Positions 7,701 to 16,169 of a stretch of 64,000 nt of DNA are shown piece after piece; position 1 is the stretch's first letter; each line of letters opens with the position of its first letter. The DNA lies in assembly GCF_014596525.1 (NCBI RefSeq), contig NZ_MSJP01000098.1, positions 62,001-126,000 on the forward strand, read 5' to 3'. The stretch comes from Streptomyces sp. CBMA291. GTDB lineage: Bacteria > Actinomycetota > Actinomycetes > Streptomycetales > Streptomycetaceae. The translations under genes were made by a program, and so were the position numbers. A model generated the notes under the pieces. The model had not been told where the DNA came from. It worked only from the letters and a program-made list of their open reading frames with translations, and ran no database searches.

Positions 7701-8824
7701 TGAACGACTCTTCCTGGGGGGCCCCGGCCGGTTCCGGCCGTGGGGGACCCGACGAGGGGCCCGTCCCGGCGGGTCCCCCACCCGATCGGCACGAGGCGCC
7801 GCAGACTCGCCCCATGCCCATCGTGCCCGACGTTCCCGCCGGCGGATTCCAGGACGGTCACGGCCGGGGGGCCGCTCAGCCGAGCGGCCCCCTGTTCCGT
7901 GACGAGACGCCGCACGAGCACCCGCACGAGCACGAGCACCCGCGGGAGCCCACGCCCGGTCCCACCCCGCCATCGCCGTCCGCGCCGCCGCAGGCGCCCC
8001 GGCAGAAGAAGAGCGCGGGGCGCGACCTGGGCGCGGCCATAGGGGTCGGAGTCGGACTCGGCGCGGTCATCATCGCGTCGCTGTTCATCTGGAAGCCCGC
8101 CTTCATCGGCGTGATCGTGCTCGCCGTGGTCGTGGGCGTCTGGGAGCTGACCTCCCGCCTCCGGGAGCGCAAGGAGATCAAGGCTCCGCTGGTGCCGCTC
8201 GCGGTCGGCGGAGCGGCGATGGTCGTCGCCGGATACCTCCAGGGCCCCGAGGGCGCCTGGGTGGCGACGGCGCTCACCGCCCTCGCGGTCCTGGTCTGGC
8301 GGATGACCGAGCCGCCCGAGGGCTATCTGAAGGACGTCACGGCGGGCGTCTTCGCCGTCTTCTACGTGCCGTTCCTCGCGACCTTCGTGGCCCTGCTGCT
8401 CACCGCAGGCGACGGCGCGTGGCGGGTGCTGACCTTCCTGATCCTGACCGTGGTCAGCGACACGGGGGCGTACGCGGTCGGCTGGCGGTTCGGCAAGCAC
8501 AAGCTGGCCCCCAGGATCAGCCCGGGGAAGACCCGGGAGGGCCTGGTCGGCGCGGTGACCTTCGCCATGGCGGCGGGCGCCCTGTGCATGCAGTTCCTCA
8601 TCGACGACGGCGCCTGGTGGCAGGGCCTGCTCCTCGGCCTCGCGGTGGCGGCGAGCGCGACGCTCGGCGACCTCGGCGAGTCGATGATCAAGCGGGACCT
8701 GGGCATCAAGGACATGGGCACCCTGCTGCCCGGTCACGGCGGCATCATGGACCGCCTGGACTCCCTGCTGCCGACGGCACCGGTGGTCTGGCTGCTCCTC
8801 ACCCTCTTCGTCGGAACGGCTTGA
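7700..8824 (+). CDS. cdsA: Phosphatidate cytidylyltransferase (CDP-diglyceride synthase)
   Basis: 374 residues. It makes CDP-diacylglycerol from phosphatidic acid and CTP at the membrane, the branch point for phospholipids. Residues 1-110 are a Pro/Gly/His-rich cytoplasmic extension (note HEHPHEHEHP near residue 75) typical of actinobacterial CdsA. The rest has about eight membrane segments and ends with the family signature ESMIKRDLGIKDMGTLLPGH plus GGIMDRLDS. The ATG overlaps the frr stop, so it is co-translated with frr. From memory, the frr-cdsA-rlmN order is conserved in Streptomyces. Confidence 0.95.
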   Translation: MNDSSWGAPAGSGRGGPDEGPVPAGPPPDRHEAPQTRPMPIVPDVPAGGFQDGHGRGAAQPSGPLFRDETPHEHPHEHEHPREPTPGPTPPSPSAPPQAPRQKKSAGRDLGAAIGVGVGLGAVIIASLFIWKPAFIGVIVLAVVVGVWELTSRLRERKEIKAPLVPLAVGGAAMVVAGYLQGPEGAWVATALTALAVLVWRMTEPPEGYLKDVTAGVFAVFYVPFLATFVALLLTAGDGAWRVLTFLILTVVSDTGAYAVGWRFGKHKLAPRISPGKTREGLVGAVTFAMAAGALCMQFLIDDGAWWQGLLLGLAVAASATLGDLGESMIKRDLGIKDMGTLLPGHGGIMDRLDSLLPTAPVVWLLLTLFVGTA

Positions 8825-8842
8825 CGGACAGCGGGTACTCTG

Positions 8843-8877
8843 GAAGGGCTCGTGGCGCGATGCGCCGCGAGCCCTTC
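8843..8877 (+). terminator. Terminator after cdsA
   Basis: GAAGGGCTCG (8843-8852) pairs perfectly with CGAGCCCTTC (8868-8877), with an inner GGCGC/GCGCC stem, 19 bases after the cdsA stop. A TACTCT at 8836-8841 just before it could alternatively be a -10 for rlmN, in which case this would be a leader hairpin. Confidence 0.7.
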
Positions 8878-8882
8878 GTACT

Positions 8883-8961
8883 CCCCGCTGCGGCGGGGTG
8901 ACCCCCCTGAGGTCTCCTGGCTCCGGCACCCTGCTGCCGTGGTTCCCCGCTCGCGGCGGGG
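8883..8961 (+). repeat. Two copies of a CCCCGC...GCGGGG hairpin in the rlmN leader
   Basis: CCCCGC-TGCG-GCGGGG at 8883-8898 and CCCCGC-TCGCG-GCGGGG at 8945-8961 are near-identical small hairpins 62 bases apart, both followed by GTG. They lie between the cdsA terminator and rlmN. Their role is unknown. Confidence 0.6.
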
Positions 8962-8995
8962 TGTCGGACCTCGTCGTCTTGAGGAGACACCCGTC

Positions 8996-10108
8996 GTGGC
9001 CCGTCCGCTTCCCGGAGAACTCACTTTCGTCGCCCCGCGCGGAGTCAAGAAGCCGCCGAGGCATCTCGCCGACCTCTCGCCCGCCGAGCGCAAGGAAGCC
9101 GTCGCCGCCATCGGCGAGAAGCCCTTCCGCGCCAAGCAGCTGTCGACGCACTACTTCGCGCGGTACGCGCACGACCCCGCCGAGTGGACCGACATCCCGG
9201 CCGCCTCGCGGGAGAAGCTGGCCGGGGAGCTGCTGCCCGAGCTGATGTCGGTGGTCCGGCACGTCTCCTGCGACGACGACACCACCCGCAAGACGCTGTG
9301 GCGGCTGCACGACGGCACGCTCGTCGAGTCGGTGCTCATGCGCTACCCGGACCGGGTCACCATGTGCATCTCCTCGCAGGCCGGCTGCGGGATGAACTGC
9401 CCGTTCTGCGCCACCGGACAGGCGGGGCTCGACCGCAACCTGTCGACCGCCGAGATCGTGCACCAGATCGTCGACGGCATGCGCGCCCTGCGGGACGGGG
9501 AGGTGCCCGGAGGCCCGGCACGCCTCTCCAACATCGTCTTCATGGGCATGGGCGAGCCGCTGGCCAACTACAACCGGGTCGTCGGCGCCATCCGGCGGCT
9601 CACCGACCCCGAGCCCGACGGCCTCGGCCTCTCCCAGCGCGGGATCACCGTCTCCACCGTCGGCCTCGTCCCCGCGATGCTCCGCTTCGCCGACGAGGGC
9701 TTCAAGTGCCGTCTCGCCGTCTCGCTGCACGCCCCCGACGACGAGCTGCGCGACACCCTCGTACCGGTCAACACGCGCTGGAAGGTCCGCGAGGTCCTCG
9801 ACGCGGCCTGGGAGTACGCCGAGAAGTCCGGCCGCCGGATCTCCATCGAGTACGCGCTCATCCGGGACATCAACGACCAGGCCTGGCGCGGCGACCTCCT
9901 CGGGCGCCTGCTCAAGGGCAAGCGGGTGCACGTCAACCTCATCCCGCTCAACCCGACGCCCGGCTCGAAGTGGACCGCCTCACGCCCCGAGGACGAGAAG
10001 GCGTTCGTCGACGCCATCGCCCGCCACGGGGTGCCGGTGACCGTCCGGGACACCCGAGGCCAGGAGATCGACGGAGCCTGCGGCCAGCTCGCCGCCTCCG
10101 AGCGCTGA
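8996..10108 (+). CDS. rlmN: Dual-specificity RNA methyltransferase RlmN
   Basis: 370 residues. This radical-SAM enzyme methylates C2 of A2503 in 23S rRNA and A37 of some tRNAs. The cluster-binding CGMNCPFC motif gives C131, C135 and C138; SNIVFMGMGEPLANY follows; and the methyl-carrying cysteine is C362 in GACGQL near the end. The N-terminal helical domain (residues 20-100) is present. The GTG at 8996 follows GAGGAG at 8981-8986 and matches the usual start just before LPGELTFVAPRG. It is transcribed separately from cdsA across the hairpins. Loss of rlmN changes linezolid susceptibility in other bacteria. Confidence 0.96.
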   Translation: MARPLPGELTFVAPRGVKKPPRHLADLSPAERKEAVAAIGEKPFRAKQLSTHYFARYAHDPAEWTDIPAASREKLAGELLPELMSVVRHVSCDDDTTRKTLWRLHDGTLVESVLMRYPDRVTMCISSQAGCGMNCPFCATGQAGLDRNLSTAEIVHQIVDGMRALRDGEVPGGPARLSNIVFMGMGEPLANYNRVVGAIRRLTDPEPDGLGLSQRGITVSTVGLVPAMLRFADEGFKCRLAVSLHAPDDELRDTLVPVNTRWKVREVLDAAWEYAEKSGRRISIEYALIRDINDQAWRGDLLGRLLKGKRVHVNLIPLNPTPGSKWTASRPEDEKAFVDAIARHGVPVTVRDTRGQEIDGACGQLAASER

Positions 10109-10136
10109 CCGGCGCGCTTCGGCGCCGACCCCGCGC

Positions 10137-10160
10137 GGCGGCCCGGAGCCCCGGGCCGCC
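10137..10160 (+). terminator. Terminator after rlmN
   Basis: GGCGGCCCGG (10137-10146) pairs perfectly with CCGGGCCGCC (10151-10160) around a 4-base loop, 29 bases after the rlmN stop. It has no U-tract, as is usual in Streptomyces. Confidence 0.65.
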
Positions 10161-10237
10161 ACCGGACACCGACCCGGAGCCTTCGAGCCATCGCCCGCGG
10201 GCCCTGGGCTACCCTTGGCTCGAACACATCTTCATAT

Positions 10238-10334
10238 TCCGACAGGGGAGCGCCACAGCGCTGAGAGTGCGGTGAATTTCGGACCGCAGACCCTCTGAAC
10301 CTCGCCCAGGTCATTCTGGGTAGGAAGTTCGGAC
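10238..10334 (+). promoter_or_regulatory. TPP (thi-box) riboswitch
   Basis: The conserved thi-box elements appear in order: ACAGGGGAGC, GCTGAGAGTGCGG, CCGCAGACCCTCTGAACCT, then GTCATTCTGGGTAGGAAGTT. They form the P2-P3 and P4-P5 arms that bind thiamine pyrophosphate. A TACCCT at 10210-10215 is a plausible -10. It controls the ABC importer genes that follow and is the main evidence that their substrate is thiamine or a precursor. Confidence 0.95.
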
Positions 10335-10351
10335 GTAACTCAAGCTGTTGC

Positions 10352-10379
10352 GCCCTGCCCGCCTTCCGGTGGGCAGGGC
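10352..10379 (+). terminator. Expression-platform hairpin of the TPP riboswitch
   Basis: GCCCTGCCCGCC (10352-10363) pairs with GGTGGGCAGGGC (10368-10379), one G-T pair, tetraloop TTCC. It lies between the aptamer and the Shine-Dalgarno site (AGGAGG at 10403-10408). No U-run follows, so control could be by termination or by occluding initiation. Confidence 0.6.
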
Positions 10380-10415
10380 CGCGTCTCTTCCTGGTCACCC
10401 CCAGGAGGAATCTCA

Positions 10416-11510
10416 GTGAGCACCAAGAAGGCGGCCACCGTCGCGCTCGTCGCGGCGCTGGGCGTCACCACGCTTGCCGCCTGCGGCAAGAACGAGGTCC
10501 ACGAGGCCACCGGCACGTCCGGCGCGCCCGCCCCGAAGACCGTGACCCTCGTCAGCCACGACTCCTTCAACGCCTCCAAGGAAGTCCTCGCGGAGTTCAC
10601 GAAGCAGACCGGTTTCGCCGTGAAGGTCCTCAAGAGCGGGGACGCGGGCGAGGCGGTCAACAAGGAGATCCTCACGAAGGGCTCTCCGCAGGGCGACGTG
10701 TTCTTCGGCGTCGACAACACGCTGCTCTCCCGCGCCCTCGACAACGGGATCTTCGTCCCGTACGAGGCGAAGGGAGCCGACCGGATCCCGGCCGCGTACC
10801 GCCTCGACAAGGAGAACCGGGTCACCCCGGTCGACTCCGGCGACATCTGCGTCAACTACGACAAGAAGTACTTCGCCGACCGGAAGCTGAAGCCGCCGGT
10901 GACCTTCGACGACCTGGCGAAGCCCGCGTACAAGGACCTCCTCGTGGTGGAGAACCCCGAGCGGTCCTCCCCGGGGCTCGGCTTTCTCCTCGGTACGGCC
11001 GCGAAGTACGGCGACGAGGGCTGGCCGGATTACTGGAAGAAGCTCAAGGCCAACGGTGTGAAGACCGTCGACAGCTGGGAACTCGCCTACAACCAGGAGT
11101 TCTCCGGCTCGGCCGGCGGCAAGCAGGCCAAGGGCGACCGCCCGCTCGTCGTCTCGTACGCGTCGAGCCCGCCCGTCGAGGTGCTCTACGCCGAGCCGCA
11201 GCCGAAGACCGCGCCGACCGGCGTCGCCACCGGCACCTGCTTCCGGCAGACGGAGTTCGCGGGGCTGCTGAACGGGGCGAAGAACCCCGAGGGCGGCAAG
11301 GCGCTGATCGACTTCCTGATCTCGAAGAAGTTCCAGGAGGACATGCCGCTCCAGATGTTCGTCAACCCGGTGGCGAAGGACGCGGCGCTGCCCGAACTGT
11401 TCACGAAGCACGGCGTGGTCGTCGACCACCCGGAGACGATGGCTCCGGAGAAGATCGCCGACAAGCGTGACGCGTGGATCCGGCAGTGGTCCTCGCTCGT
11501 CGTGAAGTGA
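10416..11510 (+). CDS. thiB: Thiamine-type ABC transporter substrate-binding lipoprotein
   Basis: 364 residues. The signal peptide ends in the lipobox LAAC near residue 22, so the mature protein should be membrane-anchored. The body is a periplasmic-binding-protein fold of the ThiB/iron-type group: LVSHDSFNASKEVLAEF, SPQGDVFFGVDNTLLSRAL and ICVNYDKKYF. It delivers ligand to the permease encoded next. Thiamine is inferred from the upstream TPP riboswitch plus ThiB-like spacing of motifs; a precursor such as HMP is possible. The GTG at 10416 has AGGAGG 7 bases upstream. The stop overlaps the next start (GTGA). Confidence 0.85.
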   Translation: MSTKKAATVALVAALGVTTLAACGKNEVHEATGTSGAPAPKTVTLVSHDSFNASKEVLAEFTKQTGFAVKVLKSGDAGEAVNKEILTKGSPQGDVFFGVDNTLLSRALDNGIFVPYEAKGADRIPAAYRLDKENRVTPVDSGDICVNYDKKYFADRKLKPPVTFDDLAKPAYKDLLVVENPERSSPGLGFLLGTAAKYGDEGWPDYWKKLKANGVKTVDSWELAYNQEFSGSAGGKQAKGDRPLVVSYASSPPVEVLYAEPQPKTAPTGVATGTCFRQTEFAGLLNGAKNPEGGKALIDFLISKKFQEDMPLQMFVNPVAKDAALPELFTKHGVVVDHPETMAPEKIADKRDAWIRQWSSLVVK

Positions 11511-13162
11511 CGCGCGACCTCCGGGGGAACGTGACGCGGCTGGGCCTGATGGCCCTGCCCGTCGCGTTCTTCGCGGTCTTCTTCGCCTGGCCCGTGGTCT
11601 CCATCGTCGACCGCGGGCTGCGCCCTGACGGCGGCTGGGAACTCGGACGCGTCGGGGAGACCCTCAGCCGCCCCGACATCCTCGACGTCCTCGGCTTCAC
11701 CCTCTGGCAGGCCCTCGCCTCCACCCTCCTCACCCTGCTCGTCGCCCTGCCCGGCGCATACGTCTTCGCCCGCTTCGACTTCCCCGGCAAGGGCGTCCTG
11801 CGGGCGGTCGTGACCGTGCCGTTCGTCCTGCCCACCGTCCTCGTCGGCACCGCGTTCCTCGCGCTCGTCGGCCGGAACGGACTCACGGACGAACTGTGGG
11901 GACTGCGCCTCGACACCAGCGTCTGGGCGATCCTGCTCGCCCATGTGTTCTTCAACTACGCGGTGGTCGTACGGACCGTGGGCGGACTGTGGTCCCAGCT
12001 CGACCCGCGCCAGGAGGAAGCCGCCCGGGTGCTCGGCGCCTCGCGGTGGACGGCCTGGCGGACGGTGACCCTGCCCGCCCTCGGGCCCTCGGTGGCCTCG
12101 GCGGCGCTGATGGTCTTCCTCTTCACCTTCACCTCCTTCGGCGTCGTGCAGATCCTCGGCGGAGACGCGTACTCCACCCTGGAAGCCGAGATCTACCGGC
12201 AGACCGCCCGGCTGCTCGACCTGCCGACCGCCGCCGTCCTCACCCTCGTGCAGTTCGCCGCCGTGGGCGCCATCCTCGCCGTGCACGCCCGCACGGTACG
12301 GCGACGGGAGACGGCCCTGCGGCTCGTGGCGCCGGAGCGTACCGCGCGCGTACCGCGCGGGACCGGCCAGTGGGCGCTGCTCGCCGGGGTGCTGCTCTCG
12401 GTGGCGCTGCTGATCCTGCTGCCGCTCGGGGTGCTCGTCGAGCGCTCGTTCGCCGGGCCCGACGGCTACGGGCTGCGCTACTACCGGGCGCTCGGCTCGC
12501 TCGACGAGTCCGGCACCTTCCTCGTCCCGCCGCTCGAAGCGATCGGCAACTCGCTGCGGTACGCACTGGCCGCGACCGGCATCGCGGTGCTGATCGGCGG
12601 GCTCGCGGCGGCGGCCCTCACCCGGCGCGCCGGGCGGCTGACCCGGGGCTTCGACGCGCTGCTCATGCTGCCGCTCGGGGTGTCGGCGGTGACCGTCGGC
12701 TTCGGGTTCCTCATCACGCTCGACGAGCCGCCGTTCGACCTGCGGGCCAGCTGGATCCTGGTGCCGCTGGCCCAGGCGCTGGTCGGTGTGCCGTTCGTGG
12801 TGCGGACGATGCTGCCGGTGCTGCGGGCGGTGGACGAACGGCTGCGGGAGGCGGCCGCCGTGCTCGGCGCCTCGCCCTGGCGTGCCTGGCGGGAGGTGGA
12901 CCTGCCGCTGGTGCGGCGGGCGCTGCTGATCGCCGCCGGGTTCGCGTTCGCCGTCTCGCTGGGCGAGTTCGGCGCGACCGTGTTCATCGCCCGGCCCGAC
13001 AGCCCGACGCTTCCGGTGGCGGTGGCGCGGCTGCTCGGCAGACCGGGCGAACTCAACTACGGCCAGGCGATGGCCCTCTCGACGATCCTCATGGTGGTGT
13101 GCGCGGTGTCCCTGCTGCTGCTCGAACGGCTCCGTACCGACCGGACCTCCGGGGAGTTCTGA
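11507..13162 (+). CDS. thiP: Thiamine-type ABC transporter permease, two fused halves
   Basis: 551 residues with about twelve membrane segments. It is a tandem permease in which both halves carry the EAA loop that contacts the ATPase: EEAARVLGASRWTAWRTVTL near residue 175 and REAAAVLGASPWRAWREVDL near 455. This fused organisation is typical of ThiP and FbpB. The GTG at 11507 overlaps the thiB stop, and no good ribosome-binding site is seen, so it depends on coupling. The stop overlaps the next ATG (TGATG). The TPP riboswitch upstream argues for thiamine rather than iron. Confidence 0.85.
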   Translation: MTRDLRGNVTRLGLMALPVAFFAVFFAWPVVSIVDRGLRPDGGWELGRVGETLSRPDILDVLGFTLWQALASTLLTLLVALPGAYVFARFDFPGKGVLRAVVTVPFVLPTVLVGTAFLALVGRNGLTDELWGLRLDTSVWAILLAHVFFNYAVVVRTVGGLWSQLDPRQEEAARVLGASRWTAWRTVTLPALGPSVASAALMVFLFTFTSFGVVQILGGDAYSTLEAEIYRQTARLLDLPTAAVLTLVQFAAVGAILAVHARTVRRRETALRLVAPERTARVPRGTGQWALLAGVLLSVALLILLPLGVLVERSFAGPDGYGLRYYRALGSLDESGTFLVPPLEAIGNSLRYALAATGIAVLIGGLAAAALTRRAGRLTRGFDALLMLPLGVSAVTVGFGFLITLDEPPFDLRASWILVPLAQALVGVPFVVRTMLPVLRAVDERLREAAAVLGASPWRAWREVDLPLVRRALLIAAGFAFAVSLGEFGATVFIARPDSPTLPVAVARLLGRPGELNYGQAMALSTILMVVCAVSLLLLERLRTDRTSGEF

Positions 13163-14187
13163 TGCTGAGACTCGACGCGGCGACCGTACGGTTCGGGGAG
13201 CGGGCCGTCCTGGACGCGGTGGACCTGGAGGTCGCCGAGCACGAGACGGTGTGCGTCCTCGGGCCCAGCGGCAGCGGCAAGTCGACGCTGCTGCGGGCGG
13301 TGGCCGGACTCCAAACCCTGGACGGCGGCCGGGTGCTGCTCGGCGGCGCCGACCAGCGCGGGGTGCCGGTGCACCGGCGGGGGGTGGGCCTGATGTTCCA
13401 GGACCACCAGCTGTTCCCGCAGCGGGACGTCGCGGGGAACGTGTCCTTCGGGCTGCGGATGCGCGGTGTGCCCCGGGCGGAGCGGGCCCGGCGGGTCGCG
13501 GACCTTCTCGACCTGGTCGGACTGCCGGGCGCGGGCCGGCGCCCGGTCGGCGTCCTTTCGGGCGGCGAGCAGCAGCGGGTGGCGCTCGCGCGGGCCCTCG
13601 CGCCCCGGCCCCGGCTGCTGATGCTGGACGAGCCCCTGGGACAGCTCGACCGGGGGCTGCGGGAGCGGCTCGTGGTCGAGCTGCGGCAGCTGTTCGGGCG
13701 GCTGGGGACGACGGTCCTCGCGGTCACCCACGACCAGGGGGAGGCGTTCGCGCTCGCCGACCGGGTGGTGGTCATGCGGGACGGGCGGATCGCCCAGACG
13801 GGTGCGCCCGTGGAGGTGTGGTCGCGTCCGGCGTCGGAGTTCGTGGCGCGGTTCCTCGGCTTCGACAACGTGGTGGCGGCGCGGGTGGACGGGCGGACGG
13901 CCCGGACCGCGTGGGGCACGGTGCCGGTGCCGGAGGGCTCGCCGCAGGGGGAGCGGCGGCTCCTCGTCCGGCCCGGCGGGGTGCGCCTCACGGCGGGGGA
14001 GCGGGGCTGGACGGTGGAGTCCCGGACGTTCCGGGGCAGCCGGGTGGCCGTCCTGCTCCGTCCGGTGGACGGGGACGGGCCGCCGCTCGAAGCGGAGCTG
14101 TCGCTGCGCGAGGCGCCGGAGGAAGGCGCCGCCGTGGGAGTGGAGTTCCGGGTGGAGGACGTGGTGGTGTTGGGGCCGGACGGGTGA
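13162..14187 (+). CDS. thiQ: Thiamine-type ABC transporter ATP-binding protein
   Basis: 341 residues. Walker A GPSGSGKST near residue 36, Q-loop MFQDHQLFPQ, signature LSGGEQQRVALARAL, Walker B LLMLDEP with a slightly unusual D-loop LGQLDR, and H-loop VTHD are all intact. A C-terminal extension of about 100 residues (from FLGFDNV) resembles the TOBE-type regulatory domain of importers such as FbpC, longer than enterobacterial ThiQ (about 230). The ATG overlaps the permease stop. It is the last gene of the riboswitch-controlled operon; the next gene follows an 81-base gap. Confidence 0.85.
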   Translation: MLRLDAATVRFGERAVLDAVDLEVAEHETVCVLGPSGSGKSTLLRAVAGLQTLDGGRVLLGGADQRGVPVHRRGVGLMFQDHQLFPQRDVAGNVSFGLRMRGVPRAERARRVADLLDLVGLPGAGRRPVGVLSGGEQQRVALARALAPRPRLLMLDEPLGQLDRGLRERLVVELRQLFGRLGTTVLAVTHDQGEAFALADRVVVMRDGRIAQTGAPVEVWSRPASEFVARFLGFDNVVAARVDGRTARTAWGTVPVPEGSPQGERRLLVRPGGVRLTAGERGWTVESRTFRGSRVAVLLRPVDGDGPPLEAELSLREAPEEGAAVGVEFRVEDVVVLGPDG

Positions 14188-14268
14188 GCCGGGTGCGATG
14201 AGTTCCGGCGCCCGGAGCAGTCTTGTTCCTGTCCGTAGTGCCAGGTCGACCGCGCGGAGGAAACAGCC

Positions 14269-14919
14269 GTGGCAGAGCAGTTGCTGAGAGTGCAGAACTT
14301 CAACGTCTCGTCCGACGGGTACGGGGCGGGTGAGGGGCAGACGCTTGAGCGGCCCTTCGGCCACGCGGACCCGGCGGCGATGTTCTCGTGGGCGGGCGCC
14401 ACGGCGAGCTGGCCCATGCGGACGGACCCGGGCGGCAGCCGGGGCCTCGACGACTATCTGACCAGGGACTACGGCCGGAACATCGGGGCCGAGATCATGG
14501 GCCGCAACAAGTTCGGGCCGCAGCGCGGGCCCTGGCGCGACGAGGAGTGGCGCGGCTGGTGGGGCGACGAGCCGCCCTTCCGTACCCCGGTGTTCGTCCT
14601 CACGCACCACCCGCGCCCCTCGTTCACGCTCTCCGACACCACGTTCCACTTCGTGGACGCCGACCCGGAGACGGTGCTGGCGCGGGCTCGGGAGGCGGCC
14701 GGAGGCAAGGACGTACGGCTCGGCGGCGGGGCGACGACGATCCGGGAGTTCCTGGACGCGGATCTCGTCGACACCCTGCACGTGGCGGTCTCCCCGGTGG
14801 TGCTGGGCGGCGGGGCGCGCCTGTGGGAGTCGCCCCGGGAGCTGGACGACCGCTACCACTGCGACGTGGTGCCCAGCCCGAGCGGGCAGGTGACGCACCA
14901 CCTGTTCTGGCGGAAGTGA
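14269..14919 (+). CDS. Dihydrofolate reductase-like protein (RibD C-terminal family)
   Basis: 216 residues. The fold is recognisable from LRVQNFNVSSDGYGAG at the N-terminus, IMGRNKFGP, PVFVLTHHPRP, the nucleotide-binding DVRLGGGATTIREFL near residue 150 and LHVAVSPVVLGGGARLW near 167. The family uses NADPH on pteridine- or pyrimidine-like substrates, but stand-alone actinobacterial members mostly lack a known substrate. It follows the transporter operon after 81 bases with its own weak GGAGG site before the GTG start and faces a strong bidirectional terminator. No functional link to thiamine is visible. Confidence 0.8.
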   Translation: MAEQLLRVQNFNVSSDGYGAGEGQTLERPFGHADPAAMFSWAGATASWPMRTDPGGSRGLDDYLTRDYGRNIGAEIMGRNKFGPQRGPWRDEEWRGWWGDEPPFRTPVFVLTHHPRPSFTLSDTTFHFVDADPETVLARAREAAGGKDVRLGGGATTIREFLDADLVDTLHVAVSPVVLGGGARLWESPRELDDRYHCDVVPSPSGQVTHHLFWRK

Positions 14920-14943
14920 CCGCTTGGGCCGGACGGGTGGGAT

Positions 14944-14971
14944 ACGGCCCCGGGCGCGCGCCCGGGGCCGT
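14944..14971. terminator. Bidirectional terminator between convergent genes
   Basis: A perfect 28-bp palindrome, ACGGCCCCGGGCGC followed by its exact complement, sits between the reductase gene ending at 14919 and the opposing LOG-family gene ending at 14981. It can serve both strands. Confidence 0.8.
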
Positions 14972-14980
14972 TCGGGTGAT

Positions 14981-16120
14981 TCAGGGGCCGCCGAGCCCGC
15001 GCAGGGCGGCGGCGGCTTCGTCGACGGAGTCGACCAGGGCGATCCGGTGCTCCATCGGCCGGTCCTCGGCGAGGGCGCGTAGCAGGGGCCAGACGGGGAG
15101 GGCCCGGGTCCAGTGGTCGTGGCCGACCAGGACCATGGGGGTGGGGGCGCCCCGGGAGCCGTAGTAGTTCGGGGTGGCGTTGTCGAAGATCTCCTGGACG
15201 GTGCCCGCGGCGCCGGGCAGGAAGACGATTCCGGCGGTGGAGCGGGCGAGGAGCCCGTCCTCGCGGGTGGCGTTGGCGAAGTACTTGGCGATGTGGGCGG
15301 CGAAGGCGTTGGGCGGTTCGTGCCCGTAGAACCAGGTGGGGATGCCGACCGAGGGGCCGAGGCGCGTGAACCGTTCCCGTACGCGGAAGGCGGCCAGGGC
15401 CCACTCCGTCACGGAGGGGAGGTACGAGGGGGCGGCGGCCAGCGGTACGAGGGCCTCGTCGAGGGCGCTGTCGGGGTGGGGCGCGAGACAGGCGCCGAGG
15501 TTGGCCGCCTCCATCGCGCCGGGTCCGCCGCCGGTGGCGACGGTGAGCCCGGCGCGGGCCAGGGTGCGGCCGAGGCGGGCGGCGCCCGCGTACGCCGTGC
15601 TGTCGCGGGCGGTGGCGTGGCCGCCCATGACGCCGACGACCCGGGCGCCTTCGAGGAGTTCGTCGAGGGCGTCGGAGACGGCGTCGTCGTGGATCGAGCG
15701 GATCATCGAGGCGAGGATGTCGCCGTCGGCCCTGGTCCGCCGGAACCAGGCGTGGGCGAGGGCGTCGGGCGTCCCTTCGTACCCGTGGGCGGCGAGTCCC
15801 TCGTACAGGCCCCCGGGGGAGTAGAGCGCTGCCCGGTAGGGGTCGAAGGGCAGATGGGGGACGGGCGGGAAGAGGAGTGCGCCGTCGGCCCGGACCTTGG
15901 CGGCGGCCTCGGGGGTCATGGGGCAGCCGAGGAAGACGGTGCCCGCGGTGGGGGTGGCGAGCAGGGCGCGGGTGCGGTCCGCGAGGTCCACGGACTGGAC
16001 CCGGTATCCGGCGAGCGAGCCGGACCGGGTGGTCACCGCGTCGAAGGCGTCAAGGGTGTGGATCTCCCGCCCGCGCCCACGCGGTCCGGGCGGCCGATGG
16101 GCCGGGGGAGGCGTGGCCAT
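14981..16120 (-). CDS. LOG-family / Rossmann-fold nucleotide-binding protein
   Basis: 379 residues. The C-terminal half shows the LOG fold: VVGVMGGHATARDS near residue 160, ATGGGPGAMEAANLGA near 196 and LPGAAGTVQEIFDNAT near 302. In active cytokinin-type phosphoribohydrolases the latter two are PGGxGTxxE and GGGxxGxM; here PGGxGT reads PGAAGT, so activity is uncertain. The first 150 residues are an extra domain not found in small LOG proteins. No substrate is known for this long form. A TACCCT -10 element 6 bases before the ATG suggests a leaderless mRNA. Confidence 0.75.
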   Translation of the reverse strand: MATPPPAHRPPGPRGRGREIHTLDAFDAVTTRSGSLAGYRVQSVDLADRTRALLATPTAGTVFLGCPMTPEAAAKVRADGALLFPPVPHLPFDPYRAALYSPGGLYEGLAAHGYEGTPDALAHAWFRRTRADGDILASMIRSIHDDAVSDALDELLEGARVVGVMGGHATARDSTAYAGAARLGRTLARAGLTVATGGGPGAMEAANLGACLAPHPDSALDEALVPLAAAPSYLPSVTEWALAAFRVRERFTRLGPSVGIPTWFYGHEPPNAFAAHIAKYFANATREDGLLARSTAGIVFLPGAAGTVQEIFDNATPNYYGSRGAPTPMVLVGHDHWTRALPVWPLLRALAEDRPMEHRIALVDSVDEAAAALRGLGGP

Positions 16121-16126
16121 GGGGCC

Positions 16127-16132
16127 AGGGTA
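16127..16132 (-). promoter_or_regulatory. -10 element of a leaderless promoter for the LOG-family gene
   Basis: Read on the minus strand, TACCCT is followed by six bases and then the ATG at 16120. No Shine-Dalgarno sequence is present upstream of the start. Confidence 0.55.
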
Positions 16133-16169
16133 GGCGCGGGGGCTGCGGGGGGCGTGGGAGTCGGGCGGG

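Noticed and set aside
7274..9931. 885-codon minus-strand frame across frr, cdsA and rlmN
   Set aside because: It is the antisense of three well-supported genes; such long frames are expected when third positions are mostly G or C.
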